Virus record (IMG/VR): IMGVR_UViG_3300022752_000318
Coordinates: 1-27,486 of that record
DNA length: 27,486 nucleotides
DNA from: a virus
Direction: 5' to 3' (one strand)
Part shown: positions 20,652 to 26,895 of the stretch, in pieces
Layout: each line of letters starts with the position of its first letter
Numbering within the stretch: position 1 is the first letter of the stretch
The notes under the pieces: model-generated
The model's database searches: none
Told to the model about the DNA's origin: nothing
The model's input: only the letters and a program-made list of their open reading frames with translations
Position numbers and translations under genes: made by a program

Positions 20652-22955
20652 TTAATATGGGTTTAGTTTAGTACCTAACCCAAGTCCTTTCATGACTTGA
20701 GAAACCGATTCAGCTGGTGGTCCCGGGATTGATACCGGGACTTGACTGGTGTCTGACCTAATAATACCTCTGGAACGAGAACGTCCGGCAAGTTTCCCAA
20801 AGTTTTCAAGTCCTATTTGAGCTGTAGAGGTGTTCCTTGCAACACCCATCAAAGTATTTAATGCTCCTTGAGACAGGTATGGGTCACTGGCGGCAGTTAA
20901 TTTAATACCGGATTGCTGTAAAACATCATTGAATTTTGCGGCCATCATTGGATATGCGGATTCACTTATACCTTTTGTATTTATAAACTTAGTAGCAGCA
21001 TCAATAAATGCCGGATTTGTGTTTTCTATAACTTGACCAGAGTTTGTAATAACATCAGGATTGGGTAACTCAATACCATGATGTACTGCATGTTGTTGTA
21101 CAACGTCTGCAAAAACTTTATGTGCTTGTGCGCCAATGCGTTTTTTAAATTCGTTAGTGGTCATTGGTATTATCCCGTTTTCTGTTTTTAAATGTAATAC
21201 TTGACTTGAGCTTTGTGGACTAAGTAAAGCATTAAACATTTGCACTTTTTGAGGACTTGTAGCAGATTTATATGTAGCTGCTGCTATTTCAGGATTTACG
21301 TCAGTTGTTTGTCCAGTAAAGCCTGCATACTCAATTCTTCCTTCAGCAAGAGCTTCTTTATCTAATGCGCTTACATTACGCATAGTTCTACCACCAGCAG
21401 TTGAAATTACTGCATTAGGATCTGTTATTTCTTGGCTTACTCCAGGTACATAATCACCTTTGAGTGTTGCGCGGGAAGCGCTTTGACGGCCTTGTTTTGT
21501 TAAACCGGCTACGTTTTCTTCTGTAAACCGCTCAAGAAAATCTTTTGCAACAGCTCCTTTTATTTCACCTGTTCCTACTTGCATAGTGCGTCCGGTTTGA
21601 ATTTGACCAGGATCAAATGTTTGAGAACCGATTGCAAGATAATCTTTTGGTGTAAAAGCTTTCTGCATTGCAGATGATAGCTCACCACCACGAAGAACGG
21701 CTTGTGCATTTTCTGGTGTAATACGTTCTCCGGTTTTAGCGTAAACTTCTGCTACAAGGTTTGCAGTTTCTATTTCTTCAGGAGAAGTTGTACGTACTGG
21801 ACGTGGGCCACGTGCATACCATGGGTCAGAAACTTTTCCTTTTATTGTTTGCAGGGGAATATTAAAAGATTCTGTAGATTTACTAGCGGGTGTATATTCT
21901 CCGGTCCATGGGTCTGCGCTTTTTGTTAACCCAGATACAAATAGATCTACTTCATTTGTTAAAGATGGATTTAAAGATGATGTCTGTTGTGATGTAGTTG
22001 CTGGCATTGTTTCCGGTAACTCAACACTTGATAAAGATCTGATTCGTTCTGATAAACTCTGTTGTTCAAGTCCCGGTAAATTTGGTAATGGAGGATCAGT
22101 AGTTTCTACGCCATACTTTATGTCAGAAAATGACATACCTGATTTTAATTTACGTGCAATATTTGCAAGACGTAATGCTGCTTCTTTTCTTTGATTTAAT
22201 GAAACAATGTCTTCTGTTTGACTCGGTGAAAATGTTTGGCTTGATGTAATTACTTCACTCTCTGTAACTGGTTTAATATTTAAAAGTTCACGTTCTGTTG
22301 AACCAACAGGTGAATTTTTTGCAATTTGTATTTCTTGTGTAGCTACCGGAACATCAGCTTGGTTATAACGTTGTGCTGTTGTTGGAGGTGTTACATCACC
22401 AGAATTACGTATTACATCTGGATAAACGCCACGATCTACCCCTAATCCCCCTAAGAAATTAGAAACACGGTTATTAATATTTTGAACGTTTTGTTTAACT
22501 GTTGTTGCAGCATTTTGAATTGTTTGCCTACCCTCTGGCGTAGCTGCTAGAGCAACTCCACCTGCAACAAGTCCGGCGCCAAGGGCTGCACGACCAATAT
22601 TACGTACTAAATTGTATTGTTTAGATGTATCTTCCATGCGTTCTGCTTCTTGATTGGCAGTATGTTCTCCAGTAAGTGTTGAATCATAGGTGCCTACGAT
22701 TTTAGAAACGTTATTATCTGGTGTAACGGGAGAACCAAATACACTATTTGCGTTTAAATATTGAGCAGAAACTGGTTGATTATATATAGCATTTGATCCA
22801 GGTTGTTCTAGAACCCTATTTATCCCTGATTTACCAAAATTACGCACAAAATTATGTACCTGGGGTGCTAAAGCCATGCGTTCACTTACTGTTTCAGGGT
22901 AATTATTACCTGTAACCGATGCCCATAAGGCAAAATCTTGCGGTGATACGGGCAT
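20652..22955 (-). CDS. Large virion protein, probable ejection/internal protein (767 aa)
   Basis: This is the first gene of the leftward block and its longest complete gene. One hydrophobic Gly/Ala-rich segment lies at about 119-138 (NIGRAALGAGLVAGGVALAA). The remainder is hydrophilic and rich in Ser, Thr, Gln and Pro, with no enzyme motif that I recognise. Examples are MPVSPQDFALWASVTGNNYP at the start and VPVSIPGPPAESVSQVMKGL near the end. Size, the single membrane-active segment and the neighbouring glycine-zipper genes are consistent with an internal virion protein ejected with the DNA. The start at 22955 faces the divergent intergenic region. A clear leftward promoter was not found there. 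Confidence 0.72.
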   Translation of the reverse strand: MPVSPQDFALWASVTGNNYPETVSERMALAPQVHNFVRNFGKSGINRVLEQPGSNAIYNQPVSAQYLNANSVFGSPVTPDNNVSKIVGTYDSTLTGEHTANQEAERMEDTSKQYNLVRNIGRAALGAGLVAGGVALAATPEGRQTIQNAATTVKQNVQNINNRVSNFLGGLGVDRGVYPDVIRNSGDVTPPTTAQRYNQADVPVATQEIQIAKNSPVGSTERELLNIKPVTESEVITSSQTFSPSQTEDIVSLNQRKEAALRLANIARKLKSGMSFSDIKYGVETTDPPLPNLPGLEQQSLSERIRSLSSVELPETMPATTSQQTSSLNPSLTNEVDLFVSGLTKSADPWTGEYTPASKSTESFNIPLQTIKGKVSDPWYARGPRPVRTTSPEEIETANLVAEVYAKTGERITPENAQAVLRGGELSSAMQKAFTPKDYLAIGSQTFDPGQIQTGRTMQVGTGEIKGAVAKDFLERFTEENVAGLTKQGRQSASRATLKGDYVPGVSQEITDPNAVISTAGGRTMRNVSALDKEALAEGRIEYAGFTGQTTDVNPEIAAATYKSATSPQKVQMFNALLSPQSSSQVLHLKTENGIIPMTTNEFKKRIGAQAHKVFADVVQQHAVHHGIELPNPDVITNSGQVIENTNPAFIDAATKFINTKGISESAYPMMAAKFNDVLQQSGIKLTAASDPYLSQGALNTLMGVARNTSTAQIGLENFGKLAGRSRSRGIIRSDTSQVPVSIPGPPAESVSQVMKGLGLGTKLNPY

Positions 22956-23163
22956 TTTATGGAATTCTTCAATATTATTTGATTTTAAACGCTATAAATA
23001 TGCTTATAACCCTATTGGCGCCTAAAAAACGGTTATTTGGGGTAAAAATTTCGGCAGGTATCAAGCAACTACAGCGAGAGAAAGTGAGCTGAAACAAAAA
23101 AAGAAGGTTTAGGTAGGGTAGGTAGTGTGTATTAAATGTTTACTACGTTGTAATAAGTTGTAA

Positions 23164-23226
23164 CTTGCTGCGTTTAATGGTTTTATTAGTAAGATGTAGC
23201 AAAATCTGTGTTTACTTGCTGCGTTT
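23164..23226 (+). promoter_or_regulatory. Paired CTTGCTGCGTTT motif, copy 1
   Basis: Two identical CTTGCTGCGTTTAA words occur with their CGTTT cores 51 bp apart (23171 and 23222). Similar pairs occur before two rightward genes, all on the plus strand. It is probably a phage-specific promoter or operator; the exact role is unknown. Confidence 0.55.
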
Positions 23227-23291
23227 AAATTATGTTTAACTTTATTACAAATAATATTTGATTGTAACGTACCTTTTTATTATATATACCA

Positions 23292-23300
23292 TGTTATAAT
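23292..23300 (+). promoter_or_regulatory. Extended -10 promoter, rightward
   Basis: TGTTATAAT is a perfect TGnTATAAT. No consensus -35 is present. It is about 490 nt from the first rightward gene, so it would produce a long leader or a non-coding transcript unless processed. Confidence 0.5.
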
Positions 23301-23373
23301 GTCGTTTCCTTAACTTATACTCTATATACCCTCATTATCCCTTATAATCCCTTGCGCCGCAGTCGCTCTCACC

Positions 23374-23402
23374 TAACACGCCAGATAAAAAGTGGCGCGT
23401 TA
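23374..23402. repeat. Imperfect palindrome, operator-like
   Basis: TAACACGCC and GGCGCGTTA pair at 8 of 9 positions across an 11-nt spacer and are followed by AAAAAATTTT. It is a possible protein-binding site. A terminator is unlikely because no T-run directly follows the stem on either strand. Confidence 0.4.
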
Positions 23403-23473
23403 AAAAATTTTCGGCAAGAGCTGTGGAATACTTAATTTAAATATTTTGTAAATATTTTGTTTTGTTGTTGATT

Positions 23474-23517
23474 TATTGCTGTTCTATTGCTGTTCTATTG
23501 CTGTTCTATTGCTGTTT
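23474..23517 (+). repeat. Four tandem 11-bp repeats (iteron-like)
   Basis: TATTGCTGTTC occurs four times head to tail, with the last copy ending TTT. The 11-bp period is about one helical turn, so all copies face the same side of the DNA. The flanks are very AT-rich (TTTGTAAATATTTTG). This resembles replication-initiator iterons or a regulator array. No initiator gene is identified in the window. Confidence 0.7.
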
Positions 23518-23676
23518 TTAAATGCAGTCGTTTGTTGCATAAGACTTGTATTTATTCGGGAATTTATTTTTGTATTTAATACTACTTGGTAATAAGTAAT
23601 TATTTCTAAGGGTATACCTCAAGTACAGCCTTAGAAACAGTTTTCTTAACTGCATCTAATTCTAACAAGAATTAAT

Positions 23677-23740
23677 CCTGCTGCGTTTTAATATTTTATT
23701 TATTTAGTGAATTAATTTTGTATTTAAGTCTGCTTCGTTT
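23677..23740 (+). promoter_or_regulatory. Paired motif cassette before the first rightward gene
   Basis: CCTGCTGCGTTTT and TCTGCTTCGTTT have cores 52 bp apart, with TTTTGTATTTAA just before the second. The whole block of about 63 bp aligns with 25675-25736 upstream of another small gene, so it is a duplicated regulatory cassette. Confidence 0.6.
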
Positions 23741-23749
23741 CGGCCAACT

Positions 23750-23771
23750 ACAGCCTGGCCTTGGATGCTGT
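23750..23771 (+). promoter_or_regulatory. Leader hairpin type A, copy 1
   Basis: ACAGC pairs with GCTGT around CTGGCCTTGGAT, 21 nt before the ATG at 23793. The same arrangement with GCAGC/GCTGC lies before the SSB gene. The outer pair changes from A-U to G-C, a compensatory difference supporting an RNA structure. Both copies continue with CCTTTGCAC.ACAA before the start codon. Confidence 0.55.
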
Positions 23772-23792
23772 TTATTCCTTTGCACCACAATT

Positions 23793-24050
23793 ATGTCCAC
23801 CACTGCTGTATATAACATGCTCCAGGATTTAAGACTCCTGGCACGCAGAGATTCCAGTGAGCGCCGACCTTTAATTGATCGTGAGCTGGAACAATTTCGA
23901 CTTGAATTTTTGGATGCTTTTGAAACTTTTCTAGATTTAGGTACAAACAACATGCAACCTTTTATTGTAGTTGCTAACAAAATCATCTCTAATAATAAAG
24001 AGCTAATTAAATGGCTTAAGCATGAGCTTGAGCTAGAAGCTGATTGGTAA
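23793..24050 (+). CDS. Small helical hypothetical protein (85 aa)
   Basis: Using the ATG at 23793 the protein begins MSTTAVYNMLQDLRLLARRD and is helical and charged throughout (LIDRELEQFRLEFLDAFETF, KELIKWLKHELELEADW). The frame extends 25 codons further upstream, but that part is the conserved leader shared with the SSB gene, so the internal ATG is preferred. No Shine-Dalgarno is present. It is the first gene of the rightward arm and could be an early regulator or host-takeover protein. The family is not recognised. Its stop codon lies in the first hairpin of the next leader. Confidence 0.65.
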   Translation: MSTTAVYNMLQDLRLLARRDSSERRPLIDRELEQFRLEFLDAFETFLDLGTNNMQPFIVVANKIISNNKELIKWLKHELELEADW

Positions 24051-24080
24051 TCAGACCAACTGGGAGGTTTAAGTCCTCCC
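24044..24080 (+). promoter_or_regulatory. Leader type B: double hairpin with T-loop-like loop, copy 1
   Basis: TTGGT/ACCAA (24044-24059) is followed by GGGAGG-TTTAAGT-CCTCCC (24062-24080). The 7-nt loop resembles a tRNA T-loop (TTCRANY) except for one base. Downstream come TTGCCT and ATGGGCACCGCACT before the ATG at 24117. A second copy with different stem sequence lies at 24409-24443. Confidence 0.55.
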
Positions 24081-24116
24081 TCAGCAATTGCCTCCAGCGG
24101 ATATGGGCACCGCACT

Positions 24117-24407
24117 ATGGAAAGATTCATGATCAATTTAACTTCTGGTTGGGTACAACACCCAGGTGTTTCTGGTGGTTGGCATTTGGAATATGTTGAT
24201 CCAGTTGCTGGATTTGACATCTCCATCGTGACCGGACCGAAAGGTTCTGGATTGATGGGTGTTATAGCTCCAGGGCAACCAACGACCTATGAAGCCTGGT
24301 TACCAGGATTATCTAATCCTACGGGTTACTTAACCTTGGATGAAATACGTGGCATCATCATGTATCTTCGCGAGAAACACCGTGATGACGCCATGTATGC
24401 AGACTGA
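24117..24407 (+). CDS. Hypothetical early protein (96 aa)
   Basis: The protein begins MERFMINLTSGWVQHPGVSG and looks like a compact alpha/beta domain (GFDISIVTGPKGSGLMGVIA, then LTLDEIRGIIMYLREKHRDD). The GPKGSG stretch superficially resembles a P-loop but lacks the GKT/GKS ending. The start follows the conserved leader element directly, with no Shine-Dalgarno. No family is recognised. It is flanked on both sides by type B leader hairpins. Confidence 0.7.
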   Translation: MERFMINLTSGWVQHPGVSGGWHLEYVDPVAGFDISIVTGPKGSGLMGVIAPGQPTTYEAWLPGLSNPTGYLTLDEIRGIIMYLREKHRDDAMYAD

Positions 24408-24408
24408 T

Positions 24409-24443
24409 CCGTAAAAGCGGGTGACCAGGTGCAAACCCTGGTC
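24409..24443 (+). promoter_or_regulatory. Leader type B: double hairpin with T-loop-like loop, copy 2
   Basis: CCG/CGG (24409-24420) is followed by GACCAGG-TGCAAAC-CCTGGTC, a perfect 7-bp stem with a 7-nt loop matching T-x-C-R-A-N-Y. The stem differs completely from copy 1 while loop size and position are kept. Downstream lies GTTGCCT...GATGGGCACCTGCACT, nearly identical to copy 1. Confidence 0.6.
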
Positions 24444-24493
24444 CAGTTGTTGCCTAATCCGCAGGAGATGGGCACCTGCACTTCATTTACTCA

Positions 24494-24559
24494 ATGAAAG
24501 ACTCACTAATTAATCCTGTCCTTGCTATCGAAGATAACCACCGCACAATTTCAAAGTAA
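24494..24559 (+). CDS. Tiny ORF following leader type B (21 aa)
   Basis: ATG at 24494 gives MKDSLINPVLAIEDNHRTIS, then K, and stops at TAA 24557-24559, one base before the ATG of the next frame (24561). It occupies the position that the 96-residue gene has after the first leader. It may be a leader peptide whose termination drives initiation of the next gene, or chance. Confidence 0.35.
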   Translation: MKDSLINPVLAIEDNHRTISK

Positions 24560-24560
24560 T

Positions 24561-24758
24561 ATGTTTTCCTGGTCTCCCGAATGCTTTCCAACTCATCGTG
24601 TTACCTGGTATAACAATCAGTCCACACAAGTTCATTTTGAAATCTTTCAAAGAAATGAGTGGCGCCAGGTGAATGTAATTAATTTAAAAGAGATTCCTAC
24701 TGGCGTTAAAGAATTACAAACAGTACTTAGTGATTGTTATCAGGATTTTGTCTGCTAA
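24561..24758 (+). CDS. Small hypothetical early protein (65 aa)
   Basis: The ATG at 24561 gives MFSWSPECFPTHRVTWYNNQ and ends VLSDCYQDFVC. A longer reading from a TTG at 24522 would add 13 residues. The ATG is preferred because it directly follows the tiny upstream frame (TAA-T-ATG). The protein has several aromatic residues and three cysteines, no membrane segment and no recognised family. No Shine-Dalgarno is present. Confidence 0.55.
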   Translation: MFSWSPECFPTHRVTWYNNQSTQVHFEIFQRNEWRQVNVINLKEIPTGVKELQTVLSDCYQDFVC

Positions 24759-24787
24759 CGATTAAAAGGTATCTGTTTATCCCAACT

Positions 24788-24809
24788 GCAGCCTGGGACA
24801 GGATGCTGC
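24788..24809 (+). promoter_or_regulatory. Leader hairpin type A, copy 2 (before SSB)
   Basis: GCAGC pairs with GCTGC, and an inner CCTG/CAGG strengthens the stem. It is followed by CCTTTGCACAACAAC and the SSB ATG 22 nt after the stem. It is the counterpart of the hairpin at 23750-23771 with a compensatory outer base pair. Confidence 0.6.
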
Positions 24810-24831
24810 ACTATCCCTTTGCACAACAACC

Positions 24832-25242
24832 ATGTCTTCTGCTAACAACGGTAATTTAATCGGTACAATCGTATCCGAAATTAACTACCGTCAACCCAAT
24901 GATCAACTAAACGTAACACAATTCCGTGTTGCACCAGTTGATGCACGTGATGGCGATTCTGCTATTCCTCTCACTGCTTACAACGGTGTAGGAAAAAATA
25001 TCGCCGATAAATACAACCAAGGTGACACAGTTGGTATAACTTACCGACTGCGTTATACAACTTGGCAAGATAAAGAAGGTAAGTACTTGAGCCGTATGGA
25101 AATTGTGGTAACTTCTATTACTACAATCCGTCTTGGTAAAATCAGTACTGCTAAACGAGTTGAAGAAACAGCTGGTACCAACAAACCAACTGATAATCAA
25201 CTCAGCCTCCAGGAAGATGATCTCTTGCTGGCTTCTATTTGA
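24832..25242 (+). CDS. ssb: Single-stranded DNA-binding protein (SSB-like)
   Basis: This 136-residue protein has an OB-fold SSB pattern: an N-terminal strand (NGNLIGTIVSEINYRQ), FRVAPVDARDGDSAIPLTAY in the position of the central strands, GKNIADKYNQGDTVGITYRL (family pattern AE...Y..KGd.v.v.GrL) and WQDKEGKYLSRMEI. A short, less ordered tail ends in an acidic-hydrophobic tip (LQEDDLLLASI) like the protein-interaction tip of bacterial SSBs, though not identical to DDDIPF. It would coat single-stranded DNA during replication. A terminator follows its stop. It is preceded by leader hairpin type A and lacks a Shine-Dalgarno. Confidence 0.8.
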   Translation: MSSANNGNLIGTIVSEINYRQPNDQLNVTQFRVAPVDARDGDSAIPLTAYNGVGKNIADKYNQGDTVGITYRLRYTTWQDKEGKYLSRMEIVVTSITTIRLGKISTAKRVEETAGTNKPTDNQLSLQEDDLLLASI

Positions 25243-25255
25243 TGGTCACACTTAG

Positions 25256-25276
25256 GGGATCTATGGATCCCTTTTC
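25256..25276 (+). terminator. Terminator after the SSB-like gene
   Basis: GGGATC-TATG-GATCCC is a perfect 6-bp stem followed by TTTTCT, 13 nt after the SSB stop. A second hairpin lies just beyond it (25278-25299). Confidence 0.7.
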
Positions 25277-25277
25277 T

Positions 25278-25299
25278 GTGGTCCTCATCTGAGAACCAC
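25278..25299 (+). other. Second hairpin downstream of SSB
   Basis: GTGGT and ACCAC, with inner CTC/GAG, form a stem of about eight pairs with one mismatch. No T-run follows. It may back up the terminator or protect an RNA 3' end. The sequence to 25409 is AT-rich with no other clear element. Confidence 0.5.
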
Positions 25300-25409
25300 G
25301 TTAACTTTAAATTAATATAGTTAATAAAAATAATTAAATAAATATTAAACGTTCTTAAGGTTTTGTTTATATTTCCACATAAATAAATTTTCTTCTTTTC
25401 ACCACGCAA

Positions 25410-25655
25410 ATGCTTCGTTTCTTTTCAACCTCCTTAATTGCCGCTGGATCCGCTTTCCTCATCTGGTCAAAACTAAACGACGTCCAAAAAGATAACATTA
25501 AACAAATCATTAAAACTAATAGACAAAAACTTGCTAACTTAATTTCTCCAGATGTAAATGATGGTGATTTAACTGACCTAGTAGATCCTTCCGTACTAGA
25601 AGAAATTGCTAAATATTGTAATGATAGTCAACCCAATATGGTTGACCCTTCTTAA
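25410..25655 (+). CDS. Small membrane-anchored hypothetical protein (81 aa)
   Basis: The N-terminus MLRFFSTSLIAAGSAFLIWS forms one short membrane segment (about 3-20). It is followed by a basic helix (KIIKT-type: DNIKQIIKTNRQKLANLI) and an acidic tail (DVNDGDLTDLVDPSVLEEIA). No cleavage site is obvious, so an inner-membrane anchor is likelier than a secreted protein. The start codon region itself (ATGCTTCGTTTC) matches the recurrent TGCTTCGTTT motif. No Shine-Dalgarno. Function unknown. Confidence 0.62.
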   Translation: MLRFFSTSLIAAGSAFLIWSKLNDVQKDNIKQIIKTNRQKLANLISPDVNDGDLTDLVDPSVLEEIAKYCNDSQPNMVDPS

Positions 25656-25674
25656 TAAATATCAAATCAAATAA

Positions 25675-25736
25675 CTTACTTCGTTTAAACATTTTTTATT
25701 TTATGAATCAAGTTTGTATTTAAACTTGCTTCGTTC
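25675..25736 (+). promoter_or_regulatory. Paired motif cassette, copy before 25758
   Basis: CTTACTTCGTTTAAA and CTTGCTTCGTTCC have cores 50 bp apart, with GTTTGTATTTAAA preceding the second. The block aligns along its length with 23677-23740. Confidence 0.6.
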
Positions 25737-25757
25737 CACTCCTTTGCATCAAAAATC

Positions 25758-25991
25758 ATGCGCCAAGATTATTCTTTCCTCTATCAAAAGAATGACGACG
25801 GTTACTTAATCACCATTCGTGGTGACTTCGCAGAAATGTTAAGAGTAAACGTTCTTGAGAAACGTTCTCAATACATTAAGTTTGAAGCACCCATCGATGT
25901 CATTCGCAAAAGCGTCAACCTTCTCATAGGACAAGGTTATCGCCAAAAGCGGGACCTTGAACTATCATGGAGGCCGTTGGCTGCTGACTAA
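25758..25991 (+). CDS. Small hypothetical early protein (77 aa)
   Basis: The protein begins MRQDYSFLYQKNDDGYLITI and has an alternating strand/helix pattern (RGDFAEMLRVNVLEKRSQYI, DVIRKSVNLLIGQGYRQKRD) suggesting a small folded domain. It is preceded by the duplicated promoter cassette and CCTTTGCATCAAAAATC, a leader similar to those of the SSB and first genes. No family is recognised. Confidence 0.62.
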   Translation: MRQDYSFLYQKNDDGYLITIRGDFAEMLRVNVLEKRSQYIKFEAPIDVIRKSVNLLIGQGYRQKRDLELSWRPLAAD

Positions 25992-26025
25992 AAGTCTGCA
26001 TAAAGGCATATGACTTAATAAATCT

Positions 26026-26382
26026 ATGCCTTTCCAACCTGTCCCACTGCCACCTACTGCAATGCAAATCTCTTCTGAACAAATCAACAAAATAGAGTAT
26101 GTCATTTCTCATTTTAGTTTTGAAAAAATTCACTTAGCCATGATAACTCTTGACTGGGTTTGGGTTAGTGAGAATGGTGAGTTAAAAGTTCCTTCTGTTG
26201 CTGAATTAAAAGCTAAAGCTGCTTATTTATTAATGCAAACATTAAAAAATAATTCAGAAGAACAATACACATATTCATCGGGAGGTATTACTGCCAAAAG
26301 ATTTTTAAAAACTGACGAATCTCCCGAACTTTTTGAGTTGTCATTTGTATTAACAAGTTGTGATTCAGAATTCTACCAATAA
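26026..26382 (+). CDS. Hypothetical phage protein with W-x-W...P-x-x-x-E-L pattern (118 aa)
   Basis: The central sequence FEKIHLAMITLDWVWVSENG, then VPSVAELKAKAAYLL, then SSGGITAKRF and LSFVLTSCDSEF resembles a small uncharacterised protein type that I recall from other phages (M..LDW.W......P...EL...A..LL...SSGG). The start could be 26026 or the ATG at 26062, which would remove a Pro-rich 12-residue leader. Homologues would probably begin near the second. No Shine-Dalgarno is seen at either. Function unknown. Confidence 0.65.
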   Translation: MPFQPVPLPPTAMQISSEQINKIEYVISHFSFEKIHLAMITLDWVWVSENGELKVPSVAELKAKAAYLLMQTLKNNSEEQYTYSSGGITAKRFLKTDESPELFELSFVLTSCDSEFYQ

Positions 26383-26402
26383 ATTCACACTACACAATTC
26401 AA

Positions 26403-26627
26403 ATGAAATATCAACCTTATTCACAGCTATCTTTAATAGCATCCGGTTTTGCATTAGCTTTTATTTTATTTAATGGACTTCAATATATAGTAAATCAAAA
26501 CGTTAGCAAATATTGCAATGTACTCCTTAACAAAATTGTTGTTGTTGAACATATTACTGGCACTTCTAAATTCTGCGTTTCAAGAAAAGTATTAGAAGGA
26601 CCTACTAATTTAACCTTACCTCAATAA
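26403..26627 (+). CDS. Small single-span membrane protein (74 aa)
   Basis: The N-terminal segment YSQLSLIASGFALAFILFNG (about 6-25) is a membrane helix or uncleaved signal. The rest (QNVSKYCNVLLNKIVVVEHI...KFCVSRKV) is a short domain with two cysteines. If it is exported, these could form a disulfide. No cleavage motif is clear. The function is unknown; it may be an early membrane-modifying protein. Confidence 0.58.
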   Translation: MKYQPYSQLSLIASGFALAFILFNGLQYIVNQNVSKYCNVLLNKIVVVEHITGTSKFCVSRKVLEGPTNLTLPQ

Positions 26628-26718
26628 CAAATAACAATAAATCATTCAATAGAAATTTTTATTTTTATGGTAATACTGTTGGTTTTTAAAAAATTGTATC
26701 CTCTTGACTACAGTACAA

Positions 26719-26895
26719 ATGAACTCACTAAATCAACACTGGACTGCTGACATGCTTGACGCACTATCAGACATTGCAGACGAACAAGAGTTAGCAATGC
26801 GTGAATCAGAACAAGATGAATGGGATGGTGTAGACAAATTTCCAATTACCGACATCCCTCCACCAACAACTTATGACCAGTCAACAGAATCCTAA
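26719..26895 (+). CDS. Small acidic hypothetical protein (58 aa)
   Basis: The ATG at 26719 gives MNSLNQHWTADMLDALSDIA and then a highly acidic stretch (DEQELAMRESEQDEWDGVDK), ending TYDQSTES. A TTG at 26704 would add five residues. The strong negative charge and small size are reminiscent of DNA-mimic or inhibitor proteins, but this is only a compositional remark. The end overlaps the next start (26873) by 23 nt. Confidence 0.55.
   Translation: MNSLNQHWTADMLDALSDIADEQELAMRESEQDEWDGVDKFPITDIPPPTTYDQSTES

Larger units (their letters stand above)
22956..23792. other. Divergent non-coding control region
   Basis: This 837-bp AT-rich stretch separates the leftward virion block from the rightward small genes and holds no convincing gene. 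It contains a 10-bp phased repeat of GTTGTAA (23147 and 23157), five copies of the ACTACGTT/TGCTKCGTTT motif, an extended -10, an imperfect palindrome, four 11-bp tandem repeats and a hairpin just before the first rightward gene. It is the best candidate in the window for the early control region and possibly a replication origin. Confidence 0.65.

Noticed and set aside
23343-23348. Second TATAAT in the divergent region
   Set aside because: No TG extension and no reasonable -35 at 16-18 bp, so it is not supported as a promoter on its own.
23696-24226. 176-codon minus-strand ORF
   Set aside because: It lies opposite two better plus-strand genes that have conserved leaders, and its product is Ser/Cys/Pro-rich with no sensible domain.
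24229-24265. P-loop in the 96-residue protein (GPKGSG)
   Set aside because: The essential GK[ST] ending and a Walker B partner are absent, and the protein is too short for an ATPase domain.
24409-24493. Possible tRNA because of the T-arm-like hairpin
   Set aside because: No acceptor stem complement, D-arm or anticodon arm is found at the right distances upstream. The same holds for the copy at 24044-24116.
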